The notes under the pieces: generated by a model
Told to the model about the DNA's origin: nothing
What the model saw: only the letters and a program-made list of their open reading frames with translations
The model's database searches: none
Made by a program: the position numbers and the translations under genes
Part shown: one piece after another, positions 22,545-32,515 of the stretch
How the letters are laid out: every line of letters starts with the position of its first letter
How positions within the stretch are numbered: position 1 is the first letter of the stretch
Assembly: GCA_964578905.1 (NCBI GenBank)
Contig: CAZOER010000005.1
Coordinates: 1 to 54,874, forward strand
Length of the DNA stretch: 54,874 bases
Reading direction: 5' to 3'
Source of the DNA: CAZVBV01 sp964578905
GTDB taxonomy: Bacteria > Patescibacteriota > Gracilibacteria > UBA4473

Positions 22545-25500
22545 TTATTCCATAATATCGTCAGTATCCATCATCATTTGCCAGAGCTTCACAATCACCT
22601 TCGCCATCTCGGCTCGAGTAATAGGTCGACTTGGTTCAAAGATATTTCCATTTCCAGTGAGCATATTATGCTCTGTGGCAAAGAGAACATACGGTTCATA
22701 CCAAGAATCTGGTTGGGCATCAAAGTAAGGATTTTCTATTTCAGAAGACAGGTCGAGTCCAGACATTTCCAAAATCACCTTCAATGCTTCCACACGAGAA
22801 ATAGAATTATCAGGTCGGAAGAATCCGTTTGGATATCCGCCGATGATACCATATTTCTTGGCTGTCGTGATGTAGGGAACATACCAAGCGTCCATGACCA
22901 CATCAGGAAAGGGAACTTCTTCAATGTCTTCTTCCAATGGAATACTAAACGCATTCACGGCAATCTTCGTGAGTTCTGATCGAGAAAGTCCAGTGTCAGG
23001 ATCATAAATTCCTTCGTCTTTTCCTTGGACAACTCCTCGGAATCTGAGGTCATCAATATAATCTGCAGCCCAGTGTCCCTTTGTATCGGTAAACATCTTT
23101 GCAGGTGTTGGAGCAAATCTAGGAACGTTTCGTTCTATTTCAGGGTATATAATGACTTCCTCTTCTTCGATTATTGTTTCGCCAGACATCTCATTAAAGA
23201 GCGTAATGATATCTTCTCCTTTTGTATCAAGAACAATAAAGTAAGACATGTGATCAACTTCTACCACCATATTCCCATCAAGGATCTGTCCACCATCTCC
23301 CGCAAGTTCGTATTTTTTTTCAAGCGTGTTGTAGGTGAAAACTTTTACATTTTCTGGATTTGTAAATTGTTTCGTGAGAGGAATAGTAAGTGTAAATAGT
23401 TTTGTAAAAAAGAGAGGAGTTTCATTTGAAGCTCCCGTTTCTACTGCCTTTTCTACTTTAAATCCTTCAGGGAGTGTTGGAAGGTCCGAAAACACAACGG
23501 CTTGTGGAGTTGTAATAATTCCTTTGAAGAGATTCCCATCAATATCTTTTACAATCGTATCTTTTGAGAAATTAATAATCGCTTTCGTGTAGAGATTTCG
23601 AAGTTTTACAGGTCGTGTAAAGACTCCTTTTGAATTGATTAAATTAATAGGATCGATGGAATCAAGTACTCGGATAGATCTAGTCGTTGGGAGCGTATAA
23701 GAAGAAAGACTACTTGAAGAAGCTCTATAATTACGAGAACTTCCTCCGCCACCACCACCTCCTCCGCCAGAGGAAACACAACTATTTCCACTTGAGGTGT
23801 ATCCGGAATCACAGGTGATTGTACAATCAGCAGAAATGCTTCCATTGCTGAGCGTTTTATTAGAACAAACCTGGAGAGCAGTGGAGTAAGCGGATTCAAT
23901 ATTATCATCATCACCGGCGGTGATTTTGTAATAATAACTGGTCCAAGCAGCGGTTGTGCTATCAGTATAAGTTTCGGTTCCTGCCAGTATTGCAGACGTA
24001 CTGACTTGAGAATAACTCACGTCGTCAGTTGATCGGTATACGGCGTATCCGTAAAGATCGCTCATAGCAGAATCATCAGCATTTGTCGTAACAGCTGTCC
24101 AACTCAGTCCCACACTCGTTCCACTTCCAGACCCTTGCGTGAGTCCCGTTGGAGCTTTTGGGGCGAGACCATCAGGAGCGACCCCAGGAGCAAAAACCGT
24201 GAAGTGGTTTGTCTTTGCTTTCAAGAGGAATTTGTAATCATCATAATCGGTTCCCTCTGCAAATGTTGGAGTTGTCCCGAGCGCGTCATCAATAAATTTC
24301 TCATATCCCGTTATCGTTTCGGTTCCGTTATAGAGAGTCCACTCCGTATCAGCGGTATCTTTGTAGTACGCCTTTCGAGAGGTTTCGAGATAGACCCATG
24401 TATTACTCGTATCATCCCAATAACCAATCTTCATAGATTTGAGTTTTGAAAGATCTTGCATTCCGTCATTTTCGATTTCTGCTTTATAAATAACCATGTC
24501 CAAATCAACGTAATCGCTGAGGTTGGTAATCGGTTGTCCAGAATTATCCTTCGCGGTAATGTTCACGGCTTTTCCAGCAATTGGATCCATATTACTCGTT
24601 CCGGAAACAGAAGAGGTTGCTTTCGCTGTTACATTTCCACTTGAACTAGAACTTCCCAGAGCATTTGGCGGAAAGGTCAACTCAACACCTGTTCCTGACG
24701 CGGTTCCGTCATCGGCTCGTCCAGTATCAGAGAGCTTTCCTCCCTGCGCCGGGGTAATTGGTTTTGCGGCTTGTACATTACTCCAGTTGGCATCAGTCGA
24801 AAGAGCAATATTTTTTCCAGTGAAACTTGAACCCGCAACGAGAAGCTCTTCTGGATATTGTGTTTCTGAATATCCATCTCCAGCTCCGAAGACCTTCCAA
24901 GTTCCTGCCACGACTCCAATAGAGTACGCACCCGTACCATCGACGGGACCAAATGATTTGAGACCGGTACTACTTTCGGCATAGGCCCATCCATTTGGTA
25001 TTTCTTCACCAGCATCGTAGGTTTCATTACTATTTGCATCGGCAAAGATGACACCCGAAATCGTCTTATCAAAGGTTGCCAGCGTGAAATCTACGGTCGC
25101 ATCTGCGGTTCCCGCGATAGACGTTGGTTCACTTGAAGCAAAGCTTGGCTTATCGGCTCCCACGAAGTAGTTTCCAGAAGCAAGTGTTGGCACTTTAATC
25201 GAGTAGGCACCGGTGGTGTTATCGGATTCCATTCCAGCATGGAACCCCGTTTCCGGATTTCCAATCCAGATCCAGGCGTTCTTTTGACCGGCTCCAGGAC
25301 CCGACACGGTACCATCAATAGTTACCACATCCGCTCCCGTGAGGTCCGGAATGGTGAATTGAACATTTCTGTTTGCACTCACCACAATATCTTTTTTCGT
25401 TCCATCGAGGTTGCCACTATCGGGAACAATTTCTCCCAATGTTGGCACGTGCAAGAAGAAGAAATAATCACCATCTTCTAACTGCATTGTTGTACTTGAG

Positions 25501-28500
25501 GAGAGATCATCTACGTGGAAAGACCGGTAGAATCCGGTCGGTGTTGGAATGACTCCATCAAAGGTCACTCCTTCAACATCCACGAACCCTTCTTGGCTCG
25601 CTTGTCCATTTGTAAATTGCAGCGTAATCGTCTTGAGAGCACTGTTGACGATAATAATGTCGGCATTACTTACATCACCAGCAGAAGCATTTACATTGGC
25701 AGGATTGTTTGCATACGGATCATCTTGAGTAGCTTCGTTGAGGATATTATCGTTATCGAGATTATTAACCCCTCGTTCTCCGTAGTCTGGAGTCCAAATG
25801 TCCACGCGGTAAATACCAGACGGAACACTCAAACTATAATTACCAGAACTGTCGGTCATTCCTCCGTAATCTTGACCGAGATATTTTCCAGTGGCGTCAT
25901 ACTTCACGGCTCGAATTGGCATGTTAGAGAGTGCTGTTTCAACAGCGGAATAAGTTCCATCGGTATCGATTCCCACCGTTCCAGAAATAGTTCGCCAGGT
26001 GACGTCAGAAGCCGGTTTGAGATTTATATTAGAAGCATCGCTGTCGGTAACAGTGACGGCTCTTTCATACTGTATCCATCCTACTCCTGGAGCATCTGTT
26101 TCCACATTCCATGTTCCTGGATCAACATACAATATGTAGTTACCCGTGGCATCAGTCATCGTGTCAGCGTGCCCCCAACCAGTTGTCTGGTAGGCCCAAA
26201 CGGGCGCATAGGAGACGGGTTGAGATTGAGAGTTCAGCACTTTACCAGAGATGGTATATCCTGGTTTTTTCATCTTAAAGACCACGCCAGAAACGTTGTC
26301 CTGCACATTAATCGTTTGTTCCTGTCCATGTGGGAGTCCTGGTTTAAAGGCTCCAACCGCGTAGGTGCCCAACACTGGAATTTTCAGAGTAAAGGTTCCA
26401 TCGGCTTTGGTTCTGGCATTTGATCCACCGAATCCTCCCATGGGTTGGTAAGCGTATACTTCCGCGTCGGCAATACCGACGGCAGAACCATCTTGTACGG
26501 TACCCGTAATGGTTTTTGAAACTTGTCCAGAGATTGAAATTGCAACAGCTCCCGCGGTTGATCCATCACTGGTGAAGTTTGCTGGCATCGGTGGCATCCA
26601 GTCTGGCATTTTTGGAGGGCCCATCATGGCCCCCTTCGGCATGGCTGGACCAATTCCCACCATCCAGTCTCCCGCAGGCAGGAAGAGGTTATATTTCGTT
26701 ATATTATCTCCTTGAACTGTATCGAGAGACGTATCTCCTCCAGCGGCATCGTCTGTGTTTGGATTGATTGTTTTTACACGGAATCCGTTTGGTGAACTCG
26801 CGAAAATATCAATGTTGTCATTTATTCCTCCGCTTGAGAAGTCTCCTGTTAGGGTAACGGTAACGGTTGCGTTTGTTCCAGCATTTTCTGCCAAGAGAGT
26901 GAAATTATTACCCGTTGAATCTCCTCCAGAAACCCAAATTGGTTCCGGCATTTGTCTTCCAATGTAATTTGTAGAATTGAGTGTTACAAAAGGATCGGTA
27001 AAGATGTGATAATCTCCATCTGGAAGACTGGTAAATGAATAGGCAGCGGTTCCGTCTCCGTTCGTAGCAAAGTTTACACTTGTCTCCATAGGTCCTGTCA
27101 TCGGTGATCCAAGGAACATCTCCATGGTTCCCGTTGTAGCACCAGCGGCAGTAATCGTTCCTGAAACGGTTCGAGAACCCCCTTCATTAATGAAGAGCGG
27201 CATTGTTGAAATCGATTCCAGCAACGCTCCATCAGCAGTAAATGTCTTGATATCAACCGTATATCCTGAGGTTTGGAAATCTTTTGGAATAGATGAATTC
27301 ACAATGCCTTGAATATCCATGTGAAGGAAATCATTGGCTTGTGTGGCTCCACCACCGGTAACGATATCTATGGTTCGAGAGGCTTGTGTTCCCGTCACCG
27401 AAGCGATCGTAATCGTTCCCGTGTTCCATTCATTGATGTCGTTGTTGACAGGTGAATACGGATCTTCCGCCGCACTCGATACATCAAATCCGGAAGGGAA
27501 AGTAAGTCGAATCTTTCCTCCAGAAGGGATCGCTTTTTGAGTTGGGACATCAATGAAGTACATACTGGTCTGACCAGCCATGGCATTCATCGGAAAGGCC
27601 CCAGCCATCATCATTCCCATGGATCCCATATCCATCATTGGACCAGATCCTCCACCACCCATCATTCCCGGACCACCTCCCGGTCCCAGCATTCCGAATG
27701 TTTCGTCACTATTGAGGAGTGGACCTCTGGCCGAATTTCGGTGTGTTCCCGAAGCAGATCTATTCGTAGTGTCGGTAATAATATTTCCCGATTTATCTTT
27801 TACATCATCGATGAATACTTGAAATGCCGGCGTACTACCAGCAAATGCAAACCCTTCAATAATCACGGTCATTGTTCCTTCATCGTAAGTAAAGTTAAGA
27901 TTCGAAATCCCCGATAAGGCATTTCCATCAGCGGTATTGTATGGGGCGACCAAGTTTGGTGTCGCTGCCCAACTTCCTTCAGCATCAAGTCCATTTATGA
28001 AGTAATTAGCCGGATTAAGAACAGAACCACCCCATCTATTCGTTTCACTTTGAGGGGCCGCATTCATTGGTTCCGAGAAGCTAATTGCCAAAGAGTAATC
28101 ATCTCCGTTGGCGTACATAACTTCCGGTGATGTGGAGTCAGCAGATCCTGTTGTAAATCCTATTGAATATGCCGTGGCAAGGGCATTTCCCGACAAGTCA
28201 TCAACACCCGTTCCAACGGTTAATGTATATTGAGTGTTGGAACTCAAAGCATTGTTCGGAATAAACTTTGCCATTTTGCTCATCGCGTCGTATTGCACAC
28301 TTCCTGAAACGGAAGTTGATCCTACTGCAAGTGTAATATTTTGTGCGGTAATTGTTCCTGAATCCATTCCTTCATCAAATCCAATATCGATGAAGGGGAG
28401 TCCAACGTCGATACCAGTGTCGCCATCTTGTGGATAGGTTCCTTGTACGGTTGGAGCAGTACTGTCAGTAGCTCCCGCAAACACCTGAAAATTGGATTCA

Positions 28501-31500
28501 TAGGTGCTTTGTGTCGCGAGACAGGTGTCAGGATCGGTCTCTCCACAGCTTGAGGGGTCGGTCATCCAAATTCCCAGAGAGCTTTTTACCGCTCCCATTA
28601 CACGAATTATATATTGACCGTTATTACCCGCATTGGCATCCAATGCACTTGAAGGCGTAATGGTTGCAATTCTTTGTGTTGCTTGATCGAGTGTTACGGT
28701 TGCGGTAACCGCTGTTCCAACGGTCCAGTTGGCTTCACTCGTAATCGGATAGAGTTTTATATTTGTTGAATTAATAGAACTTGAATCCATTGGTTCGGAG
28801 AATTCCACTGTTATGGCTGTATTTCGTGGAACGCTGAATGATCCTGGGGAAGGATTTGTTCCCATAACGTAGGGTGGCATCATCATTCCTCCACCTCCAA
28901 ATGTTGAAAAGTCAGCGCCTCCGACTCCCCACATGTCCGTGTTGTCCATCATGGTGGTAAATCCACTCATATAAGATCCACCGGTTCCATCTCCCATAAT
29001 TGGATTTCCTTCTGTATCAGTTACGCCTTGTGTAACAACAATATTATAATACGTTCCTGGACTCAGAACATCAGCGGCCGTCGTATAAAATATCGCTTCG
29101 TTCATGCTCGAATCGTATCGAACCTTTCCTGCCACACGGTCTTGTCCATTGGTAGTCAGATAAATATTTGATCCAGCGTCTGAAGCATCTTGATCGTTAA
29201 TCGTGTTCTCGTTCATTGTTTTATCAAATCCGATAATGATTGGCATTTCGCCCATTCCAAAAGAAGTACAACTTCCTGTACAAAAAATATTCGTTGGTGC
29301 TCCCATTATTCCCTGTCCTGGAGCCGTCCATGTGACGTATGGTTTATCACCTCCTCCTGTCATGTTCATAGTTCCCTCATTCATGTAAATGTTGACGCTC
29401 TCTTCCTTGAAGACATTCATCATCATGTCCATGTATCCGTCTTTGAAAATTACGAGATCCTGACCTCCCTGAAACAATGTGTTATCAGGGAAAGTGAATG
29501 CTCCTGTTGTATTCGCGGGTGTTATTATTCCTCCAGCGGTCCCTTCTATAAATAATTTTGGCCACTGTCCATCAACAAACGCCGTTCCGTCAGATTTATA
29601 AATAGTTCCTGACAAGTCCACATCGGTCGCTGCATCGTCGTAATATGTTGCGGCGTCCAATATATCTATTACAAACGGTGTTGTTTTTACCGTATCCTCG
29701 ACGCCACTCGTATCTGAAGTAGGGGACGCGGAGAAGTAAGAATAGTTGGGAGTCGTCGCCGCATCTTTTGCTTTTAAATAATAGCTTACTGCTGCTCCTG
29801 CACTTTGCGAAGGAATGACACAATTGTAAAATCCAGCATCAATAGCGGAACATTCTACTGCTGTTTGCCATGCTCCCGCATCAACTTTATAAAGAAGTTG
29901 AAGAGGGTTGGTTCCATCCAATGCGAGATCATCGACCGCCCGAGCCACGATATTCATTGCAACTCCAGCTTTAGCATTCCAGACTCCCATGTGCATAATA
30001 AATGGGATTTGACTATCATCTCCAGCGACATAGGTCTCTGCAGTCAGCGTTGCTGCTGCTGATATCGAATATCCGGATTTATTTCCGGCGAAATCAACAC
30101 CAACGATATAAGTCTTGTATGACCCTGTAGCCAACGCACTTCCGGCACTATCGCTGGTAATAAAAGGTGCTCCTGTGTAAGTAAAGGTCGAATCAGGTGT
30201 CGTTCCCGTATATTGATACTGTCCGCCCGCAATAGTATCGACGGGTACATGGACAGAGTCATCAAAAATAGTTGTCGCTGGCAAAATATAAATATTGTAT
30301 TTATCAAATGTTGGATCCACCGTGGTCGATGGTGTCCAGACAACTCTAATATCATTCCCATCGATACCGCTATTAGCAACAGCATCTACATCAGAGAGTA
30401 AGACGGTAGATACGGCTTCAGGTACGGTAGAGTCTCCTCCCATATTTGGAGTAAGGGGAGTGGGAGAACTATACGCTTGCCAGTCTCCACTTCCATTATA
30501 ATCGGGATCGTTCATTCGTCGTCCCATCGACTGACCGTAGAGTGTTGTCGGAACGTTGTCGCCGGCCATCCACTCACCAGCCGAATTAGCACCAGCTTCA
30601 TTTGCAAAACCAACTCCTCCATATTGTACATAGTCAGCAATAACTCCGCTTTCATCTTTAACAACAATCTCCCCTCCAAATATTGCCATATCGATATCGA
30701 CCGTTGTTCCGCTATTTCCCGTGTAAAAATTTGTAGTAGTATTGGTTCCCGCTGCATTCCAATAGACTACTCCATATGCACCAGAATTAAGTGTTGAACT
30801 TTCGGGAAAAGTGTAAGTATCTCCATTTGAAATAATGGTCCAGTTTGATCCAGCAGCGAGGTCTACTGATCCTCCACTTTGATTAAAAAGCTCAATCCAT
30901 CCCAAGCCGGTGGTCGTGTTATAAAAAACTTCATTTATAAGAATAGAACTTCCTATTCCCATTCCTCCCATCGATTCTGCAGTGGAAGTGATAGCTTGTG
31001 GTACTGAGGTTGTTTGTAAAACAAAGTCCATCCCATTGTTTTGAGAATCTTCACCGTTTCCCATACTCGCATGAATTCCAGTCATCTTAGAGCTCGAGGA
31101 ATCAGGAAAGGCTTTTCGTTCAATAGATCCATTTGCGGCAGGTTCTGGAGCAGGTTGTCCTCCCTCAGCCAGAGTTGGTATTGTTAAATTTCCATACGCT
31201 ACCATATCCACCAATTGGGTTCCTTCAAAAAGACCCACAAATCCGCCACTTTCAGCAAGTGTAAATCCGGTATAAGTGGTGTTTTCAGTAGGAGATCCAT
31301 CGTAGTCAGTATGGGCTGATAAATAGAATCCATTTGAAGGAATCGTTCCAGAAGTAATATCTATTACTCCTGCACCAGCACCTCCTCCCCCCCCTGTTGT
31401 CCATTTTGTTTTATCACTAAAATCATATCCATCAGTCGTTGTTGATGGGAGAAACGCAAGTGATATTGGATGTGTAGTAAGATCAAATCCTTCCATTGCG

Positions 31501-32318
31501 TCTCGATTATAGAGTTCTATAAATTCATCATTAACAACTCCTCCTGCAGTTTGAATTTCTGAAATAGCCAGGAAAGACCCCATCATTCCACCAGCTCCTC
31601 CACTTCCCACAGGTCCCAACCATGTAGGGGGAAACATCATGTCCCAATTTGATGGAAAGTTACCAATGCCTCCACCTGTTGTCATAATTCCACTCTGAGG
31701 AACACGAAGCATAAATGAGTGAATCGGATCTTGATCTACAGCAGCTGCCTTTCCCACAACAAAAAGTCGTGTCATAGCGGTTGCAGTTGTAGAAATGGCT
31801 TGGTTAATATCAGAAAAACTCAGTTGCCAATAATCCATGGCTCCATCAGTTCCCGCTACCATAGAGGGCCAAACAGTTGGTTGCGTTCCGACGAGCTGAT
31901 CGGTTCCCGTATCAAATACTCCATTCGTATTGGTATCGATATACAATGCCAATCCAGCATTTATGTCTCCTGAGAGTAAAGCCAAATCAGTTGCAGGAAC
32001 AAATGTCTGCCAATTATCATCTTTGTCGACATTTATCGTAACAGAATTTAATGTTGCACTCGCTTCATCAAAGAGATCGATTTGTAAAAGTGCTGTTCGG
32101 GTTGCAGTATCAGATATGTACATATCCATACCCCCCGACATGATCGGCATGATATTCACACCACTTGCCGCATGAGAAGTCTGTATTCCTCCCGGAGGAA
32201 AAAGTGTTACGAGTAAAGCCAGACACGCAAGCGTACTAACAAAACGTTTAAGACGCGGGAACCTTTTAGACATAGGTATATACCGCTTCTTGCCGAAGAC
32301 AAATATCGACTTTTTCAT
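22545..32318 (-). CDS. Giant secreted SLH-domain surface protein (about 3250 aa)
   Basis: A cell-surface protein with an N-terminal signal peptide (RFVSTLACLALLVTLF ... QTSHAASG, cleavage after HAA). In order: a calcium-binding-like region, two lamin-tail domains (FLAISEIQTAGGVVNDEFIELYNR and ILINEVFYNTTTGLGWIELF), beta-sandwich modules, Big_5-type domains (VPRNTAITVEFSEPMD, DVGLPFIDIGFDEGMD), Met/Gly-rich linkers, at least four carboxypeptidase-regulatory-like repeats beginning ISGTV/ISGKV/ISGVI, a fibronectin type III domain (APTGLTQGSGSGTSVGLSW), a Cys-containing EGF-like stretch, a run of nine Gly, and three C-terminal SLH domains (about 23130-22570) that would bind secondary wall polymer. 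It is probably a structural S-layer or adhesin protein. Start 32318 or the internal ATG at 32273, which leaves a more classical signal peptide. Confidence 0.85.
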   Translation of the reverse strand: MKKSIFVFGKKRYIPMSKRFPRLKRFVSTLACLALLVTLFPPGGIQTSHAASGVNIMPIMSGGMDMYISDTATRTALLQIDLFDEASATLNSVTINVDKDDNWQTFVPATDLALLSGDINAGLALYIDTNTNGVFDTGTDQLVGTQPTVWPSMVAGTDGAMDYWQLSFSDINQAISTTATAMTRLFVVGKAAAVDQDPIHSFMLRVPQSGIMTTGGGIGNFPSNWDMMFPPTWLGPVGSGGAGGMMGSFLAISEIQTAGGVVNDEFIELYNRDAMEGFDLTTHPISLAFLPSTTTDGYDFSDKTKWTTGGGGGAGAGVIDITSGTIPSNGFYLSAHTDYDGSPTENTTYTGFTLAESGGFVGLFEGTQLVDMVAYGNLTIPTLAEGGQPAPEPAANGSIERKAFPDSSSSKMTGIHASMGNGEDSQNNGMDFVLQTTSVPQAITSTAESMGGMGIGSSILINEVFYNTTTGLGWIELFNQSGGSVDLAAGSNWTIISNGDTYTFPESSTLNSGAYGVVYWNAAGTNTTTNFYTGNSGTTVDIDMAIFGGEIVVKDESGVIADYVQYGGVGFANEAGANSAGEWMAGDNVPTTLYGQSMGRRMNDPDYNGSGDWQAYSSPTPLTPNMGGDSTVPEAVSTVLLSDVDAVANSGIDGNDIRVVWTPSTTVDPTFDKYNIYILPATTIFDDSVHVPVDTIAGGQYQYTGTTPDSTFTYTGAPFITSDSAGSALATGSYKTYIVGVDFAGNKSGYSISAAATLTAETYVAGDDSQIPFIMHMGVWNAKAGVAMNIVARAVDDLALDGTNPLQLLYKVDAGAWQTAVECSAIDAGFYNCVIPSQSAGAAVSYYLKAKDAATTPNYSYFSASPTSDTSGVEDTVKTTPFVIDILDAATYYDDAATDVDLSGTIYKSDGTAFVDGQWPKLFIEGTAGGIITPANTTGAFTFPDNTLFQGGQDLVIFKDGYMDMMMNVFKEESVNIYMNEGTMNMTGGGDKPYVTWTAPGQGIMGAPTNIFCTGSCTSFGMGEMPIIIGFDKTMNENTINDQDASDAGSNIYLTTNGQDRVAGKVRYDSSMNEAIFYTTAADVLSPGTYYNIVVTQGVTDTEGNPIMGDGTGGSYMSGFTTMMDNTDMWGVGGADFSTFGGGGMMMPPYVMGTNPSPGSFSVPRNTAITVEFSEPMDSSSINSTNIKLYPITSEANWTVGTAVTATVTLDQATQRIATITPSSALDANAGNNGQYIIRVMGAVKSSLGIWMTDPSSCGETDPDTCLATQSTYESNFQVFAGATDSTAPTVQGTYPQDGDTGIDVGLPFIDIGFDEGMDSGTITAQNITLAVGSTSVSGSVQYDAMSKMAKFIPNNALSSNTQYTLTVGTGVDDLSGNALATAYSIGFTTGSADSTSPEVMYANGDDYSLAISFSEPMNAAPQSETNRWGGSVLNPANYFINGLDAEGSWAATPNLVAPYNTADGNALSGISNLNFTYDEGTMTVIIEGFAFAGSTPAFQVFIDDVKDKSGNIITDTTNRSASGTHRNSARGPLLNSDETFGMLGPGGGPGMMGGGGSGPMMDMGSMGMMMAGAFPMNAMAGQTSMYFIDVPTQKAIPSGGKIRLTFPSGFDVSSAAEDPYSPVNNDINEWNTGTITIASVTGTQASRTIDIVTGGGATQANDFLHMDIQGIVNSSIPKDFQTSGYTVDIKTFTADGALLESISTMPLFINEGGSRTVSGTITAAGATTGTMEMFLGSPMTGPMETSVNFATNGDGTAAYSFTSLPDGDYHIFTDPFVTLNSTNYIGRQMPEPIWVSGGDSTGNNFTLLAENAGTNATVTVTLTGDFSSGGINDNIDIFASSPNGFRVKTINPNTDDAAGGDTSLDTVQGDNITKYNLFLPAGDWMVGIGPAMPKGAMMGPPKMPDWMPPMPANFTSDGSTAGAVAISISGQVSKTITGTVQDGSAVGIADAEVYAYQPMGGFGGSNARTKADGTFTLKIPVLGTYAVGAFKPGLPHGQEQTINVQDNVSGVVFKMKKPGYTISGKVLNSQSQPVSYAPVWAYQTTGWGHADTMTDATGNYILYVDPGTWNVETDAPGVGWIQYERAVTVTDSDASNINLKPASDVTWRTISGTVGIDTDGTYSAVETALSNMPIRAVKYDATGKYLGQDYGGMTDSSGNYSLSVPSGIYRVDIWTPDYGERGVNNLDNDNILNEATQDDPYANNPANVNASAGDVSNADIIIVNSALKTITLQFTNGQASQEGFVDVEGVTFDGVIPTPTGFYRSFHVDDLSSSTTMQLEDGDYFFFLHVPTLGEIVPDSGNLDGTKKDIVVSANRNVQFTIPDLTGADVVTIDGTVSGPGAGQKNAWIWIGNPETGFHAGMESDNTTGAYSIKVPTLASGNYFVGADKPSFASSEPTSIAGTADATVDFTLATFDKTISGVIFADANSNETYDAGEEIPNGWAYAESSTGLKSFGPVDGTGAYSIGVVAGTWKVFGAGDGYSETQYPEELLVAGSSFTGKNIALSTDANWSNVQAAKPITPAQGGKLSDTGRADDGTASGTGVELTFPPNALGSSSSSGNVTAKATSSVSGTSNMDPIAGKAVNITAKDNSGQPITNLSDYVDLDMVIYKAEIENDGMQDLSKLKSMKIGYWDDTSNTWVYLETSRKAYYKDTADTEWTLYNGTETITGYEKFIDDALGTTPTFAEGTDYDDYKFLLKAKTNHFTVFAPGVAPDGLAPKAPTGLTQGSGSGTSVGLSWTAVTTNADDSAMSDLYGYAVYRSTDDVSYSQVSTSAILAGTETYTDSTTAAWTSYYYKITAGDDDNIESAYSTALQVCSNKTLSNGSISADCTITCDSGYTSSGNSCVSSGGGGGGGGGSSRNYRASSSSLSSYTLPTTRSIRVLDSIDPINLINSKGVFTRPVKLRNLYTKAIINFSKDTIVKDIDGNLFKGIITTPQAVVFSDLPTLPEGFKVEKAVETGASNETPLFFTKLFTLTIPLTKQFTNPENVKVFTYNTLEKKYELAGDGGQILDGNMVVEVDHMSYFIVLDTKGEDIITLFNEMSGETIIEEEEVIIYPEIERNVPRFAPTPAKMFTDTKGHWAADYIDDLRFRGVVQGKDEGIYDPDTGLSRSELTKIAVNAFSIPLEEDIEEVPFPDVVMDAWYVPYITTAKKYGIIGGYPNGFFRPDNSISRVEALKVILEMSGLDLSSEIENPYFDAQPDSWYEPYVLFATEHNMLTGNGNIFEPSRPITRAEMAKVIVKLWQMMMDTDDIME

Positions 32319-32463
32319 GAGAAATGGAAGTGATGGGGTAATGAACGAGAGAAAAGTGGGTAAATTTTTCTCAAAATGTTTCCTTATTATTACCTCTTCT
32401 ATACGGTTCCCTGAAGCTTTTTTGATTGAAGGGAAGAGGGGATTGTTTTATTGATAGTTTTGT

Positions 32464-32494
32464 AAAAAAAACCCCATTTTTCATGAGGCTTTTT
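32464..32494 (-). terminator. Terminator of the ATPase B gene
   Basis: On the minus strand AAAAAGCCTCAT-GAAAA-ATGGGG is followed by eight T residues, 22 bases after the atpB stop. One G is bulged and one pair is G-T. Confidence 0.75.
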
Positions 32495-32515
32495 AAGTTC
32501 GATATAGAGTTGTTT

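Noticed and set aside
25515..26423. A 302-codon plus-strand frame opposite the giant surface protein
   Set aside because: No domain, low-complexity Ser/Ile/Arg composition, and the opposite strand has clear carboxypeptidase-regulatory repeats.
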